Positions 27,405 to 35,981 of a stretch of 64,000 nt of DNA are shown in pieces (the stretch's first letter is position 1; each line of letters begins with the position of its first letter). Below the pieces are notes generated by a model. The model ran no database searches. It saw nothing but the letters and a program-made list of their open reading frames with translations, and was not told the origin of the DNA. Source of the DNA: Mucilaginibacter aquaedulcis. GTDB taxonomy: Bacteria > Bacteroidota > Bacteroidia > Sphingobacteriales > Sphingobacteriaceae. A program made the position numbers and the translations under genes. Where the stretch lies: contig NZ_JAUFPR010000001.1 of NCBI RefSeq assembly GCF_030409325.1, forward strand, positions 496,001 to 560,000. Direction: 5' to 3'.

Positions 27405-28490
27405 TTAACTGGCTACGGCCAGTTTTTCTGTTTCAAGCAGGCTTAGTAAAGCTTTCTCGGCCAGGTTCAGTTCAGCAGCCTCAATATCACGGGTTTCATC
27501 AAGCTTGCTGATGTATTTAAATATGGTGCCCTCCTCATAACTTTTAATTACCGATGGATGCACATAATACTTTTTACAAACCGAGCGGGTATTACCCAGG
27601 TTAATAGCAACCTCATCAAGCACGCTTACAATTTTTTTACGGCATTCGGTTACATTGGTAAATTCACCGGCTTCTTTAAAGGCATAAAGGGCACTTACAC
27701 TGCCGCTCCAGGTACGGAAATCTTTGGCCGTAAAATCTTCGCCGGTTATATTTTTCAGGTAATCATTAATATCGCCCGAGCCTACGCTGCAATGTTCGCC
27801 TGTTTCGTTATAGTACTGAAAAAGTTCCTTACCGGGTATATCTCGGCATTGTTTTACCAGCCTTGCAAGCTTTTTGCTTTGCAGGGCTATTTTATGCTGC
27901 ACCCCTTTTTTACCCTTAAATGCAAACTGCAGTTTGGAACCCTCAATTTTGATATGCCTGTTTTGCAGCGTGGTTAAGCCAAATGAACCATACAGTTTTT
28001 TGTATGATTCGTTCCCGATACGGATACCGGTAAGCTCCATGAGCCTTACAACCAGGGCCACCACCTTTTCATGATCAAGATTGCGGCGTGCAAGGTCTTT
28101 ATCAACCTGCTCGCGTATGGCGGGCAAATGGGCGGCAAAAGTTTGCAAGCGATGATATTTGGATTGATTACGGATCTGGTTCCAGCCCGCGTGATAGCGG
28201 TATTGTTTACGTCCGGCGGCATCAATACCTGTAAATTGCAGATGGCCGTTTTCGTAGGGAGAGATCCACACATTAGTGTAGGCCGGCGGAATAACCAGTT
28301 TTTTGAACCGTGTAATGAGTTCTTTATCTTTCACAGGCTTACCATCGGCATCATAAAAGCTCCAGCCTGTGCCGCTCTTTTTACGGGTGTACCCCGGAGA
28401 TGTGTCTGACACGTATCTTAACCCTACGGCCTTCGCGGTAACTTTAGGGTCGCGGCCAATTTTTTCGAGCTTTTGAAGTAAGCGGTTCAT
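27405..28490 (-). CDS. DNA topoisomerase IB (poxvirus-type)
   Basis: 361-residue type IB topoisomerase that relaxes supercoils by a transient 3'-phosphotyrosyl link. N-terminal domain with GTGWSFYDADGKPV and VIPPAYTNVWI; catalytic domain with RLMELTGIRIGNESY near 150 (first catalytic Arg region), DFRTWSGSV near 258 (second) and the active-site Tyr in CKKYYVHPSVI near 312. Length matches bacterial homologues of the vaccinia enzyme. ATG at 28490. Convergent with the M56 gene at a 5-bp gap. Confidence 0.93.
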   Translation of the reverse strand: MNRLLQKLEKIGRDPKVTAKAVGLRYVSDTSPGYTRKKSGTGWSFYDADGKPVKDKELITRFKKLVIPPAYTNVWISPYENGHLQFTGIDAAGRKQYRYHAGWNQIRNQSKYHRLQTFAAHLPAIREQVDKDLARRNLDHEKVVALVVRLMELTGIRIGNESYKKLYGSFGLTTLQNRHIKIEGSKLQFAFKGKKGVQHKIALQSKKLARLVKQCRDIPGKELFQYYNETGEHCSVGSGDINDYLKNITGEDFTAKDFRTWSGSVSALYAFKEAGEFTNVTECRKKIVSVLDEVAINLGNTRSVCKKYYVHPSVIKSYEEGTIFKYISKLDETRDIEAAELNLAEKALLSLLETEKLAVAS

Positions 28491-28524
28491 GCTTAAACAA
28501 CAAGACGAACCGCATTAAGTTTTA

Positions 28525-28576
28525 GGTGCCCGCATCTGTTATTATTATTGTTATGAAGAACAGAGCAGGCACCAAT
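28525..28576 (-). terminator. Hairpin after the outer-membrane-protein gene
   Basis: Long imperfect stem, GGTGCC.GC and CTGTT paired with their complements around an AT-rich loop, lying 12 bp past the stop at 28588. Probable terminator, though the T-run is weak. Confidence 0.4.
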
Positions 28577-28587
28577 ATTTTCAGGTA

Positions 28588-29121
28588 TTATAAACCAAAG
28601 CCATAACCTATACGCAGGCCTAACAATCCAAAATGATCAACTGAGTTTGAGAAGTTTTCATAGCGAAAACTGAAATCCCAATGCTTGTTAGCATAACCAA
28701 CACCTGGCGACAGGTCAAGCCTGTGCGGGCCCCAGCCTTGCTCCAGTTTTTCCCACGCAACACCAACCTCGCCGGCAACATATATATTAGGCAAAAAGAA
28801 TTCTTTTAAACCAACCTTTACGGGTATCTCTCCAAAACTCTGGTACCTTACATCTTGTCCGGGTATTTTGATCGGGAAAAAGTGGTAGCCGCCGGTAGCC
28901 AATGTAGCTGCCAGGTTATCTGTAATACCGTAATGCAGGCGTACCGTTCCGCCTAATGTAAAGTGCGAACCAAGGCGTGCGTTACCTAAAGGATTTCCGG
29001 TTTCGATACCTAAACCTAAGCTGAAAGTATTTGCAGGAGTTGTTTGTGCTTTTACCTCTGTTGTAAAAAATAAGGCGGCGGCCATAAACGCTACAGCCCC
29101 AATTTTTAATAGTTTTTTCAT
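28588..29121 (-). CDS. Outer-membrane beta-barrel-like protein, hypothetical
   Basis: 177-residue exported protein. Signal peptide MKKLLKIGAVAFMAAALFF ends near KAQ (about residue 26). The mature part alternates short amphipathic strands (SLGLGIETGNPLG, FTLGGTVRLHYGI, LLGLRIGYGFGL), as expected for a small 8-strand outer-membrane barrel, and ends in a hydrophobic strand. No enzyme motif. ATG at 29121 is used; the longer frame needs TTG. Confidence 0.7.
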   Translation of the reverse strand: MKKLLKIGAVAFMAAALFFTTEVKAQTTPANTFSLGLGIETGNPLGNARLGSHFTLGGTVRLHYGITDNLAATLATGGYHFFPIKIPGQDVRYQSFGEIPVKVGLKEFFLPNIYVAGEVGVAWEKLEQGWGPHRLDLSPGVGYANKHWDFSFRYENFSNSVDHFGLLGLRIGYGFGL

Positions 29122-29328
29122 CTGTTGTGATTTTTGTGACAATATTTATAATAGATAATACTGCCATAATTATTAATTGGTTGCCTGCCTTAACTTTTAT
29201 TTTGCCGGGCATTTAATAAATAATTATCAAGAGGATATAAAACACAATATTTATATCAGGAGGCAACCCACAACACAAACCCACCGTATTTTTTACAGAG
29301 CTTGCAACGGAAGCATAAACTATTATTC

Positions 29329-29865
29329 ATGAAAACAATAAATCTTATGAAAAAAATAATCTATCCGGCACTGATAGCATTAGTTATTGGTGTTACAGCT
29401 TTTGCCGCCGCCATTGAGTGGAAGGTAAAAGATCCTTATGAAGTAAAATTTGCCAACGGGAAAATCCACGGCGAGTTTCAGGGCCTAAAAGCCAATATAC
29501 AATTTGATAAAGCACACCCGGAAGAATCAAAGATCTCGGCCACTATTGATGCCACTACACTAAGTACAGGTTTTTTCATTAAAACCAGCCACTCCAAAGA
29601 TGCTATTGATGTGGATCATTATCCCAATATCACCTTTACCTCAACGGCAGTAAGTAAAACCGGCAGCGGTTATGATGCCAATGGTAAACTAACCCTAAAA
29701 GGTGTTACCAAACCCATAACCATACATTTCACATTTGATGATAAAGGCAACGAAGGCCTTTTTAAAGGCACGTTTAAAGTGATAACCAAAGATTTTGGCA
29801 TTACCAAACACGGAGCTCCAGACTTTCTGGATATCTCCCTGAATGTTCCGGTAAGCAAAGGATAG
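29329..29865 (+). CDS. YceI family protein
   Basis: 178-residue periplasmic protein of the YceI lipocalin-like family, whose members bind isoprenoids or other lipids. Signal peptide to about residue 27 (ALVIGVTAFAAA). Then IEWKVKDPYEVKFANGKIHG, SATIDATTLSTG, HYPNITFTSTAV and GKLTLKGVTKPITI, the hallmark YceI blocks. Start at the ATG 29329; a second ATG at 29347 is also possible. A terminator follows. Confidence 0.92.
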   Translation: MKTINLMKKIIYPALIALVIGVTAFAAAIEWKVKDPYEVKFANGKIHGEFQGLKANIQFDKAHPEESKISATIDATTLSTGFFIKTSHSKDAIDVDHYPNITFTSTAVSKTGSGYDANGKLTLKGVTKPITIHFTFDDKGNEGLFKGTFKVITKDFGITKHGAPDFLDISLNVPVSKG

Positions 29866-29892
29866 TTTGATTAGTGAGTTTTGAATTTAGGG

Positions 29893-29936
29893 AAAGGCCC
29901 CTTAGTTGTTGCAGCTAAGGGCCTTTGTTTTTTATA
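29893..29936 (+). terminator. Terminator after the YceI gene
   Basis: Stem AAAGGCCC.CTTAG with partner CTAAGGGCCTTT (29915-29926), one bulged base, followed by GTTTTTT. Confidence 0.75.
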
Positions 29937-29958
29937 ATAGCTTATTTTACCCGAATGA

Positions 29959-30978
29959 TTAAAAATCATTCTTCAGCACCTTTACCAGGTACTCTATCTG
30001 CTCGGCGTGTACATCCAGATGCGTTACAAAGCGGATGCGGTGCTTATCGGTATCGCCGGCTTTAATGCCGTGTTCGGCTAATTTGGCAAGCACTTCTTTT
30101 GCCGGTTTTACGGTATCAAATAAAACTATATTGGTTTCAACAGGTATTACATTGCTCACCCAGCTTAGTTTGCTTAACTCCTCACCCAATATACGCGCAT
30201 GACTGTGATCAATCTTCAGGCGTTCTACATGATGATCCAGGGCATAAATACCGGCCGCGGCTAAAAATCCTGCCTGGCGCATACCTCCACCTAAAACCTT
30301 CCGGATCCGGCGGGCGTATTTGATGGTTTCTTTATCGGCCAGTAAAACAGAGCCTACAGGAGCACCCAAACCTTTTGACAGGCAAACAGATATCCCTTTA
30401 AAATACCGGCCATAATCGGCAGCTTTATCGCCTGTATGGGTCAACGCGTTGAATATACGTGCACCATCCAGGTGTAGTGTTAAGCCCTTGGCTTCGCATA
30501 GTTCGGCAATGGGTTTAATATCGGCCAGTGTATAGCAGCTGCCGCCACCCTTATTAACCGTGTTTTCAAGCACAACCAGGCTGGTACGGGGGAAATGGAT
30601 ATTTTCGGCATTAATTTCAGGTTCAATCATTTCGGCAGTGATGATGCCCCTGTAACCATTCAGCAAACGGGTTGATACGCCCGAGTTAAAGGCAATGCCT
30701 CCACCCTCATAACGGTACACGTGCGCGGTTTGATCGGCAATGAGCTCATCAAGCGGCTGGGTAAAACATTTGATGGCTATCTGGTTGGTCATGGTACCCG
30801 ATGGGCAAAACAATCCGTCTTCCATACCAAAAATGGCTGCGGCCTTTTGTTCAAGCGCGTTAACGGTTTCGTCCTCACCAAAAACATCATCCCCTACTTT
30901 GGCGCTCCACATGGCCTCCAGCATACCCGGAGTTGGTTTGGTAACGGTATCGCTCCGTAAATCAACAGTTAATTGCAT
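29959..30978 (-). CDS. ltaE: Low-specificity L-threonine aldolase
   Basis: 339-residue PLP enzyme that splits L-threonine or allo-threonine to glycine and acetaldehyde. VDLRSDTVTKPTPGMLEAM at the N-terminus, GDDVFGEDETVNALE, PSGTMTNQIAI (cofactor phosphate region), HLDGARIFNA with the PLP-stacking Asp, and SKGLGAPVGS with the Schiff-base Lys near 197 are all characteristic. A minus-strand TAGATTTG box at 31007-31014 could be its -7 element with a leader of about 24 nt. Single gene. Confidence 0.93.
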   Translation of the reverse strand: MQLTVDLRSDTVTKPTPGMLEAMWSAKVGDDVFGEDETVNALEQKAAAIFGMEDGLFCPSGTMTNQIAIKCFTQPLDELIADQTAHVYRYEGGGIAFNSGVSTRLLNGYRGIITAEMIEPEINAENIHFPRTSLVVLENTVNKGGGSCYTLADIKPIAELCEAKGLTLHLDGARIFNALTHTGDKAADYGRYFKGISVCLSKGLGAPVGSVLLADKETIKYARRIRKVLGGGMRQAGFLAAAGIYALDHHVERLKIDHSHARILGEELSKLSWVSNVIPVETNIVLFDTVKPAKEVLAKLAEHGIKAGDTDKHRIRFVTHLDVHAEQIEYLVKVLKNDF

Positions 30979-31163
30979 GATAATTTATATTGCTATTTAG
31001 ATGCTCCAAATCTAAATGCTTACACGTTCAGTTTTACTATAATTATGTATTTTATGTGTTACTACCTTGTGCTGGTTTAAGTATGGCATTTGGTTTGGCT
31101 GCGTAAAGCATCCGTTACATATTAAATGTGCAAAAATTACGTTCTTTGTGTTTTAAACATGTT

Positions 31164-31838
31164 ATGCGCTCAATTGTAATCCTACTATTCTTTTTACTGG
31201 GCTATACCGCTGTACAGGCCCAAAAATGGCAACCGGGTAACTTTACTGATGTTAAGGGTAACCGCGAAACCGGCCTCATCAGGATAAATCCATCGGGCAA
31301 AGCCCCCATAAAAGACGAGGGCTTTATTGAGTTTAGAGAAGATGAGAAAGCCAACCCTTACAAATTAAGCGCCAGCGACCTACGCTCATTTGTAGCCGGC
31401 AAGGATAGCTTTGTAGTGGCCCACGCCCCTCAGAACGCATCATGGGGTAAGGAAGAAACAGATTTTGTAAAGGTAATACTTGACGAACCTACCAAGCTTT
31501 ATTTGGCTCAGGGTGGCAAAGGAAGCGGCGGCAGTGGCTTTGGTATTTCGCCGGGAGTTGGATTGGGTTATGGCACCGGCGGATATGGCGGCGGTGTAGG
31601 CGGCGGAATTGGTATATCGCTCGGAGGTGGCCATGGCGGCCGCGGAGGCAAATCAATTTACTATTATGGCTCCAACACGGCTGATATGAAACAGCTAACC
31701 GACGAAAACTTTGAAGACATCATGACAGATATTATGGGCGATGAACCCGATGTGGTAGAAAAAATACACGCCCACCAGTTCACCCTAAAGAATATAGACA
31801 AGCTGATAGCTTATTTTAAGAGCCCCCCGGCCCCCTAA
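31164..31838 (+). CDS. Secreted protein with Gly-rich segment, hypothetical
   Basis: 224-residue exported protein. Signal peptide MRSIVILLFFLLGYTAVQAQ; the longer GTG-started frame is less likely. A globular N-terminal part (residues 21-120) with KWQPGNFTDVKGNRETGLIR is followed by a glycine-rich stretch (about 120-170) and a charged helical end (DENFEDIMTDIMGDEPDVVEK). The last residues, SPPAP, and the stop are encoded inside a dispersed GC-rich palindrome, so the original C-terminus may have been altered. No function recognised. Confidence 0.7.
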   Translation: MRSIVILLFFLLGYTAVQAQKWQPGNFTDVKGNRETGLIRINPSGKAPIKDEGFIEFREDEKANPYKLSASDLRSFVAGKDSFVVAHAPQNASWGKEETDFVKVILDEPTKLYLAQGGKGSGGSGFGISPGVGLGYGTGGYGGGVGGGIGISLGGGHGGRGGKSIYYYGSNTADMKQLTDENFEDIMTDIMGDEPDVVEKIHAHQFTLKNIDKLIAYFKSPPAP

Positions 31839-31887
31839 AGAGAGAATAAGCAAATCAAAAGTTCCCCCTTTAGGGGGTTAGGGGGCT
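31821..31887. repeat. GC-rich palindrome (CCCCCTAAAGGGGG family)
   Basis: Inverted arms, AGCCCCC.GGCCCCCTAAAG at 31821-31840 and CTTTAGGGGGTTAGGGGGCT at 31868-31887, plus an inner CCCCCTTTAGGGGG. It fills the gap between two convergent genes and overlaps the end of the left one. Similar CCCCTAAAGGGG palindromes are frequent intergenic repeats in Bacteroidota. It may serve as a two-way terminator. Confidence 0.7.
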
Positions 31888-31894
31888 TCGCCTC

Positions 31895-32392
31895 CTAATC
31901 TATCTTGATCCCTTTATAATACTCGGCAGCTTTATAATCTTTACGGAGTGGGAAACCTTCCCAATCATCGGGTAATAATATGCGGCGCAGATCGGGGTGA
32001 CCCTCAAAAAATATCCCGAAAAGGTCATAAGCTTCGCGTTCATGCCAATCGGCAGTGCGGTAAACGGTTACTATACTTTTAAATTCAGGCAGTTCGGCAC
32101 TCTCGCGGTCGTGGGGTTTGCTTACTTTTAGGGTAAGCTGTGTTTTGTAAGGTATTGAAGCCAGGTGATAAACTACCCCATAACGATTATCATCGTCATT
32201 ATAATGCACCCCGCTCAGGCTCGATAGAAAATCGAAATACGTTTTGGGGTTATTGCGCAATTCAAGACATACCGCGGCAATATCATCGGGATTTATAAGC
32301 AAGGCGGGTTGCAGCCCGCCTGTTTCTTCGCCCGCAATTACGGTTTCACCAAATTTTTCGGTGAGCAATAATTTAATATCGTTAAACATCAT
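31895..32392 (-). CDS. nuoC: NADH-quinone oxidoreductase subunit C
   Basis: 165-residue complex I 30-kDa-type subunit of the peripheral arm. The family signature ADWHEREAYDLFGIFFEGHP (about 113-132), then DLRRILLPDDW and the C-terminal PLRKDY, are clear. It is not fused to NuoD. Its ATG overlaps the pdxH stop (ATGA), so it is translated from the pdxH transcript, while nuoA/nuoB lie 9.3 kb away and nuoD 15 kb away. A second ATG one codon later is possible. Confidence 0.93.
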   Translation of the reverse strand: MMFNDIKLLLTEKFGETVIAGEETGGLQPALLINPDDIAAVCLELRNNPKTYFDFLSSLSGVHYNDDDNRYGVVYHLASIPYKTQLTLKVSKPHDRESAELPEFKSIVTVYRTADWHEREAYDLFGIFFEGHPDLRRILLPDDWEGFPLRKDYKAAEYYKGIKID

Positions 32393-33036
32393 GGTGCTAA
32401 ACGTACTTTTTTCCAGTTTTTCTTGTCAACCTTTTTATACAGGATACGGTCGTGCAGGCGGCTTGAACGGCCTTGCCAAAACTCAACCAGCTGCGGATTC
32501 AGGATATAACCTCCCCAAAAAGATGGTTTAGGTACTTCCTTACCTTCGTATTCAGCTTCAAGTTCGGCCCACTTTTTCTCAAAACCATCACGATTTTCAA
32601 TTTCCTGGCTCTGCGGAGAAACTACCGCAGCTATCTGGCTGCCCTTTGGGCGCGAGTGAAAATACCTTTCAGAATCTTCCTTGCTCAGTTTTTCGATGGT
32701 GCCTTCAATACGCACTTGTCTTTGCAATTCGCCCCAGAAAAACATTATAGCCCCCTGCGGGTTCTTGGTAATTTCCTTACCCTTGCGGCTTAAGTAGTTA
32801 GTATAAAATATAAAACCATGCTGATTAAAGCCTTTTAACAGCACAATACGGGCCGATGGCTTACCATTTGCAGTGGCTGTAGCAAGCGTCATGGCATTGG
32901 GTTCATGCAATTTTGCCGCCAAAGCTTCGTTAAACCATTGATCGAACTGATTTATAGGATCACCTTTGGTATCATTTTCAGATAATGTAGCGGCAGTATA
33001 ATCCTGCCTTAAATTTTGTAATTCCTGCTGATTCAT
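32389..33036 (-). CDS. pdxH: Pyridoxamine 5'-phosphate oxidase
   Basis: 215-residue FMN enzyme making pyridoxal 5'-phosphate from PNP or PMP. FDQWFNEALAAKLHEPNAM, ARIVLLKGFNQHGFIFYTNY (FMN/PLP site), RPKGSQIAAVVSPQSQ and the C-terminal signature EFWQGRSSRLHDR (near 190) are all present, with the terminal RLAP. It overlaps nuoC by 4 bp and is the first gene of that pair. Confidence 0.95.
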   Translation of the reverse strand: MNQQELQNLRQDYTAATLSENDTKGDPINQFDQWFNEALAAKLHEPNAMTLATATANGKPSARIVLLKGFNQHGFIFYTNYLSRKGKEITKNPQGAIMFFWGELQRQVRIEGTIEKLSKEDSERYFHSRPKGSQIAAVVSPQSQEIENRDGFEKKWAELEAEYEGKEVPKPSFWGGYILNPQLVEFWQGRSSRLHDRILYKKVDKKNWKKVRLAP

Positions 33037-33042
33037 TTACTG

Positions 33043-33050
33043 CAAACTTA
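33043..33050 (-). promoter_or_regulatory. -7 box TAAGTTTG of pdxH-nuoC
   Basis: Minus-strand TAnnTTTG match ending 6 nt before the pdxH ATG; predicted leader 0-2 nt. No -33 TTG seen at the usual spacing. Confidence 0.35.
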
Positions 33051-33143
33051 CAAATTAATTATACCGTACATATTGTATATAATTCAATTTAAAAATTGAA
33101 CATATTTTTATTATGCTTGTTGTGTTAAATAAATACTAACCTT

Positions 33144-33704
33144 ATGCTAAGTCCAATATCGGCTGCCGTGGGGCATTTATTAATTTCGGAACCCTTTATG
33201 ATGGATCCGAACTTTAAAAGATCGGTGATCATTTTAACAGAATATTCTGCCGATGGAGCTATGGGTTTTATCCTGAATCACCAGAGCAAATACATGCTTG
33301 GCGATGTTTTACCTGATGTATCGTACTCAGAAATGCCGGTTTATGATGGCGGGCCGGTAGCCAAAAATACACTTCATTTCATACACTGCTGCCCCGAAAA
33401 AATTGACGGCGGTATTGAAATAGCAAACGGCGTGTTTTGGGGCGGTGATTTTGAACAGGTTAAAGAACTGGTATCAAGCTACAATTTAACCGAAAAAGAC
33501 ATTAAGTTTTTTGCCGGATATTCTGGCTGGACATCACAACAGCTCGACGAAGAAATTACGCAGGACAGCTGGATAGTTGCCGATAATTTTAAACCGGCCA
33601 ACCTGTTCACCAACGAACAGAACCTTTGGAAAGAGGTTGTAATAGGCATGGGCCAGCGCTACGCCCACATTGCCAACTTCCCGGAAAACCCGGCGCTGAA
33701 TTAG
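33144..33704 (+). CDS. YqgE/AlgH family protein
   Basis: 186-residue cytoplasmic protein of the UPF0301 (YqgE/AlgH, DUF179) family. GHLLISEPFMMDPNFKRSVI at the N-terminus, GAMGFILNHQS, YDGGPVAKNTLHFIH and FAGYSGWTSQQLDEEI are the standard blocks. AlgH was linked to transcriptional control in Pseudomonas, but the molecular role is not settled. Convergent with purE; a palindromic repeat fills the gap. Confidence 0.9.
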   Translation: MLSPISAAVGHLLISEPFMMDPNFKRSVIILTEYSADGAMGFILNHQSKYMLGDVLPDVSYSEMPVYDGGPVAKNTLHFIHCCPEKIDGGIEIANGVFWGGDFEQVKELVSSYNLTEKDIKFFAGYSGWTSQQLDEEITQDSWIVADNFKPANLFTNEQNLWKEVVIGMGQRYAHIANFPENPALN

Positions 33705-33717
33705 GTTTTGAATGAAG

Positions 33718-33802
33718 ACGTTTTACGTTGGACGTAGTACGTTATACGTTTGAAAGAGAAAATTCTAAAAACGTAATACGTATAACGTAACACGTAAAAC
33801 CT
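33718..33802. repeat. ACGT-rich palindromic repeat
   Basis: An 85-bp inverted repeat built of recurring TACGT units: the left arm contains GTTTTACGTTGGACGTAGTA and GTTATACGTTT, the right arm AAAACGTAATACGTATAACGT and ACGTAAAACC. Lies between convergent genes and can fold as a long hairpin. Confidence 0.7.
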
Positions 33803-33805
33803 ATA

Positions 33806-34303
33806 CTACCCTTCCATTTCTTTGGCAGAATCTTCTACCTTCTTTTTAAGATCATCTTTAAAGTTGATGAGGTTTTGAACCAGGTATTCATCGGCGGTTG
33901 ACAGGATCTGGGCAGCCAGGATACCGGCGTTTTTCGCTGCATTTAATGCTACGGTGGCAACCGGAATGCCGTTAGGCATCTGCAGTATAGACAGGATTGA
34001 ATCCCAGCCATCAATAGAATTGCTTGATTTTACAGGAACGCCAATTACCGGCAAGTGTGTTAACGAAGCCACCATGCCCGGTAAATGCGCGGCACCACCT
34101 GCTCCAGCAATAATTACCTTAATACCACGATCTGCAGCGGCACGGGCATAGCTGAACATACGATCGGGCGTGCGATGTGCCGATACCACAGTTATTTCAT
34201 ACTCTACACCTAATTCTTTTAAAACATCGGCGGCATCCTGCATCACATTCAGGTCTGACTTGCTGCCCATAATGATGGCTACTTTTGGTTCTTTATTGTT
34301 CAT
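33806..34303 (-). CDS. purE: N5-carboxyaminoimidazole ribonucleotide mutase
   Basis: 165-residue class I PurE converting N5-CAIR to CAIR in purine synthesis. [30 protein letters not shown] (catalytic His in SAHRT), [18 protein letters not shown] and [10 protein letters not shown] are diagnostic. Normally paired with purK; here a four-helix-bundle gene sits between them, and a repeat begins at the base next to its start codon. Confidence 0.95.
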   Translation of the reverse strand: MNNKEPKVAIIMGSKSDLNVMQDAADVLKELGVEYEITVVSAHRTPDRMFSYARAAADRGIKVIIAGAGGAAHLPGMVASLTHLPVIGVPVKSSNSIDGWDSILSILQMPNGIPVATVALNAAKNAGILAAQILSTADEYLVQNLINFKDDLKKKVEDSAKEMEG

Positions 34304-34340
34304 AGTTGATGGTTCATGGTTGATAGTTCATGGTTCATAG
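34304..34340. repeat. Left inverted repeat flanking the four-helix-bundle gene
   Basis: Made of GTTCATGG/GTTGATGG units and ending inward in ATGGTTCATAG. It is complementary to the repeat at 34746-34777, whose inward end is identical. Confidence 0.65.
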
Positions 34341-34350
34341 TAAAAATTTG

Positions 34351-34701
34351 TCAAATAGAATTTCTGAGCGACGTAATCATTTTTACCAGCACCTCATAAT
34401 CAATATATAATGTCTTAAAACTTTCTTCTAAAATATATCCTCTTCTCTTAGCAATAAACAGACAGCTTACTACTTCTATGGCTGATCTAAGGGAGTATCC
34501 TAAAAATACTTTAAAAACAGCTTTGCTTTGTCCCGTAGATCCTTCGGCAATATTCAAAACTACGGAATCAGCGGCTCTTTTAATCTGAGATGTTAGTACA
34601 TATATTTCTTCCTTGGGAAATGCTTTGCAAAGCTGATTGATTTGATCGTCCAAATCCATAGCTTTTTGCCAAACTTGTAAATCTTCAAATCTGAATGCCA
34701 T
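34351..34701 (-). CDS. Four-helix-bundle protein, 23S rRNA intervening-sequence (S23) family
   Basis: 116-residue protein of the S23/TIGR02436 family. The signature FRFEDLQVWQKAMDL opens the protein, and SQIKRAADSVVLNIAEGSTG near 38-57 is the conserved core. These pentameric helical bundles occur in rRNA intervening sequences and as scattered genes in Bacteroidota; they share a fold with Avd of diversity-generating retroelements. The cellular role is unknown. It lies between purE and purK in their direction, with inverted repeats on both sides, as if inserted. Confidence 0.92.
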   Translation of the reverse strand: MAFRFEDLQVWQKAMDLDDQINQLCKAFPKEEIYVLTSQIKRAADSVVLNIAEGSTGQSKAVFKVFLGYSLRSAIEVVSCLFIAKRRGYILEESFKTLYIDYEVLVKMITSLRNSI

Positions 34702-34745
34702 TGTTAAAATTTGTATTTATTGAGAAGCGTTGTAGTGATTTTTTG

Positions 34746-34777
34746 CTATGAACCATCAACCATGATCCATGAACTAA
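34746..34777. repeat. Right inverted repeat flanking the four-helix-bundle gene
   Basis: CTATGAACCATCAACCATGA followed by TCCATGAACTAA; it is the inverted partner of 34304-34340 and ends 1 bp before the purK stop. Confidence 0.65.
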
Positions 34778-34778
34778 A

Positions 34779-35918
34779 TCAACTAACTACCTTCAGCGTT
34801 TTTTGTACAAATCGTGCTTTTTCAATGGCTTTTTCACGATCAACGTCAACAATAGTAACGTGGCCCATTTTACGAAACGGCTTGGTAAGCGCTTTACCGT
34901 ATAGGTGAATATACACCCCCGGAACATTCAATATTTTCTCAATACCTTGATAAATGGCCGGGCCTTCGTATCCGGCTTCGCCCAAAACGTTTACCATAAT
35001 AGCATTGTTCAGGCAAGCGGTATCACCCAGTGGCTGGTTAAATATAGCCCTCAGATGCTGTTCAAACTGCGATACCACGTTACCCTCAATAGTTTGGTGA
35101 CCACTATTGTGCGGACGCGGGGCCAGCTCGTTAACCAGTATTTTGCCATGTTTATCTAAAAACATCTCCACTGCCAGCAGGCCTACAATCTTGAGGCTCT
35201 CGGCAATTTTTTTGGCTATCTGTTCGGCTTGTTGCTGTATTTCAAACGATAGTGTTGATGGTGATATTAAAAACTCTACCAAATTGGCTTCGGGATTAAA
35301 TTCCATCTCCACCAGTGGGAATGTGCTGATGTCGCCTTTTTCATTGCGGGCCACAATAACGGCTATCTCCTTCTCAAAATCTATCCATTTCTCAATAAGG
35401 CTGGGCTCTTTAAACGCACCCGGCAGATAGGTTTCGTCGGCAACCTTATAAACTCCTTTACCATCATAGCCATCTTTACGCAGCTTTTGAATATAAGGAA
35501 ATGGGATAAAACTCTGTTGCAGCTGCTGTTGTGATGAAATGATCTGAAAATCGGCAGTGGGAATATCGTTTTCTTTAAAAAATTGCTTCTGAAGCCCCTT
35601 ATCCTGTATCAGACGGATAATGCGCGATTGAGGGAATACCTGTACCCCTTCTTTCTCTAATTGCTCCAGGGCATCAACATTTACCTTCTCTATTTCAATG
35701 GTGAGGAGGTCTACATTTTTCCCAAAGTTGTATACGGTTTCATAATCGCCCAGTGAGCCTACTGTAAACTCATCGCATAGTTTGCGGCATGGGGCTTCCC
35801 GGTCGGGGTCTAAAACCTTAACAGTAACATTATAATTTATAGCCTGTTGTATGAGCATACGGCCTAATTGACCGCCACCCAAAATACCTAATTTTAAATC
35901 TCCGTAAAATGCTTTCAT
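34779..35918 (-). CDS. purK: N5-carboxyaminoimidazole ribonucleotide synthase
   Basis: 379-residue ATP-grasp enzyme joining AIR, bicarbonate and ATP to N5-CAIR, the substrate of PurE. LGILGGGQLGRMLIQQA at residues 10-26, KLRKDGYDGKGVYKV near 147, FEKEIAVIVARN and NELAPRPHNSGHQTIE near 268 are diagnostic. ATG at 35918 gives the usual length. Upstream partner of purE apart from the inserted gene. Confidence 0.95.
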   Translation of the reverse strand: MKAFYGDLKLGILGGGQLGRMLIQQAINYNVTVKVLDPDREAPCRKLCDEFTVGSLGDYETVYNFGKNVDLLTIEIEKVNVDALEQLEKEGVQVFPQSRIIRLIQDKGLQKQFFKENDIPTADFQIISSQQQLQQSFIPFPYIQKLRKDGYDGKGVYKVADETYLPGAFKEPSLIEKWIDFEKEIAVIVARNEKGDISTFPLVEMEFNPEANLVEFLISPSTLSFEIQQQAEQIAKKIAESLKIVGLLAVEMFLDKHGKILVNELAPRPHNSGHQTIEGNVVSQFEQHLRAIFNQPLGDTACLNNAIMVNVLGEAGYEGPAIYQGIEKILNVPGVYIHLYGKALTKPFRKMGHVTIVDVDREKAIEKARFVQKTLKVVS

Positions 35919-35981
35919 GTTAATGTTGCAAGTTTACCTGAAATCTTTCAAAAAGCCATAAAATGCTTAAACATCAATAAA

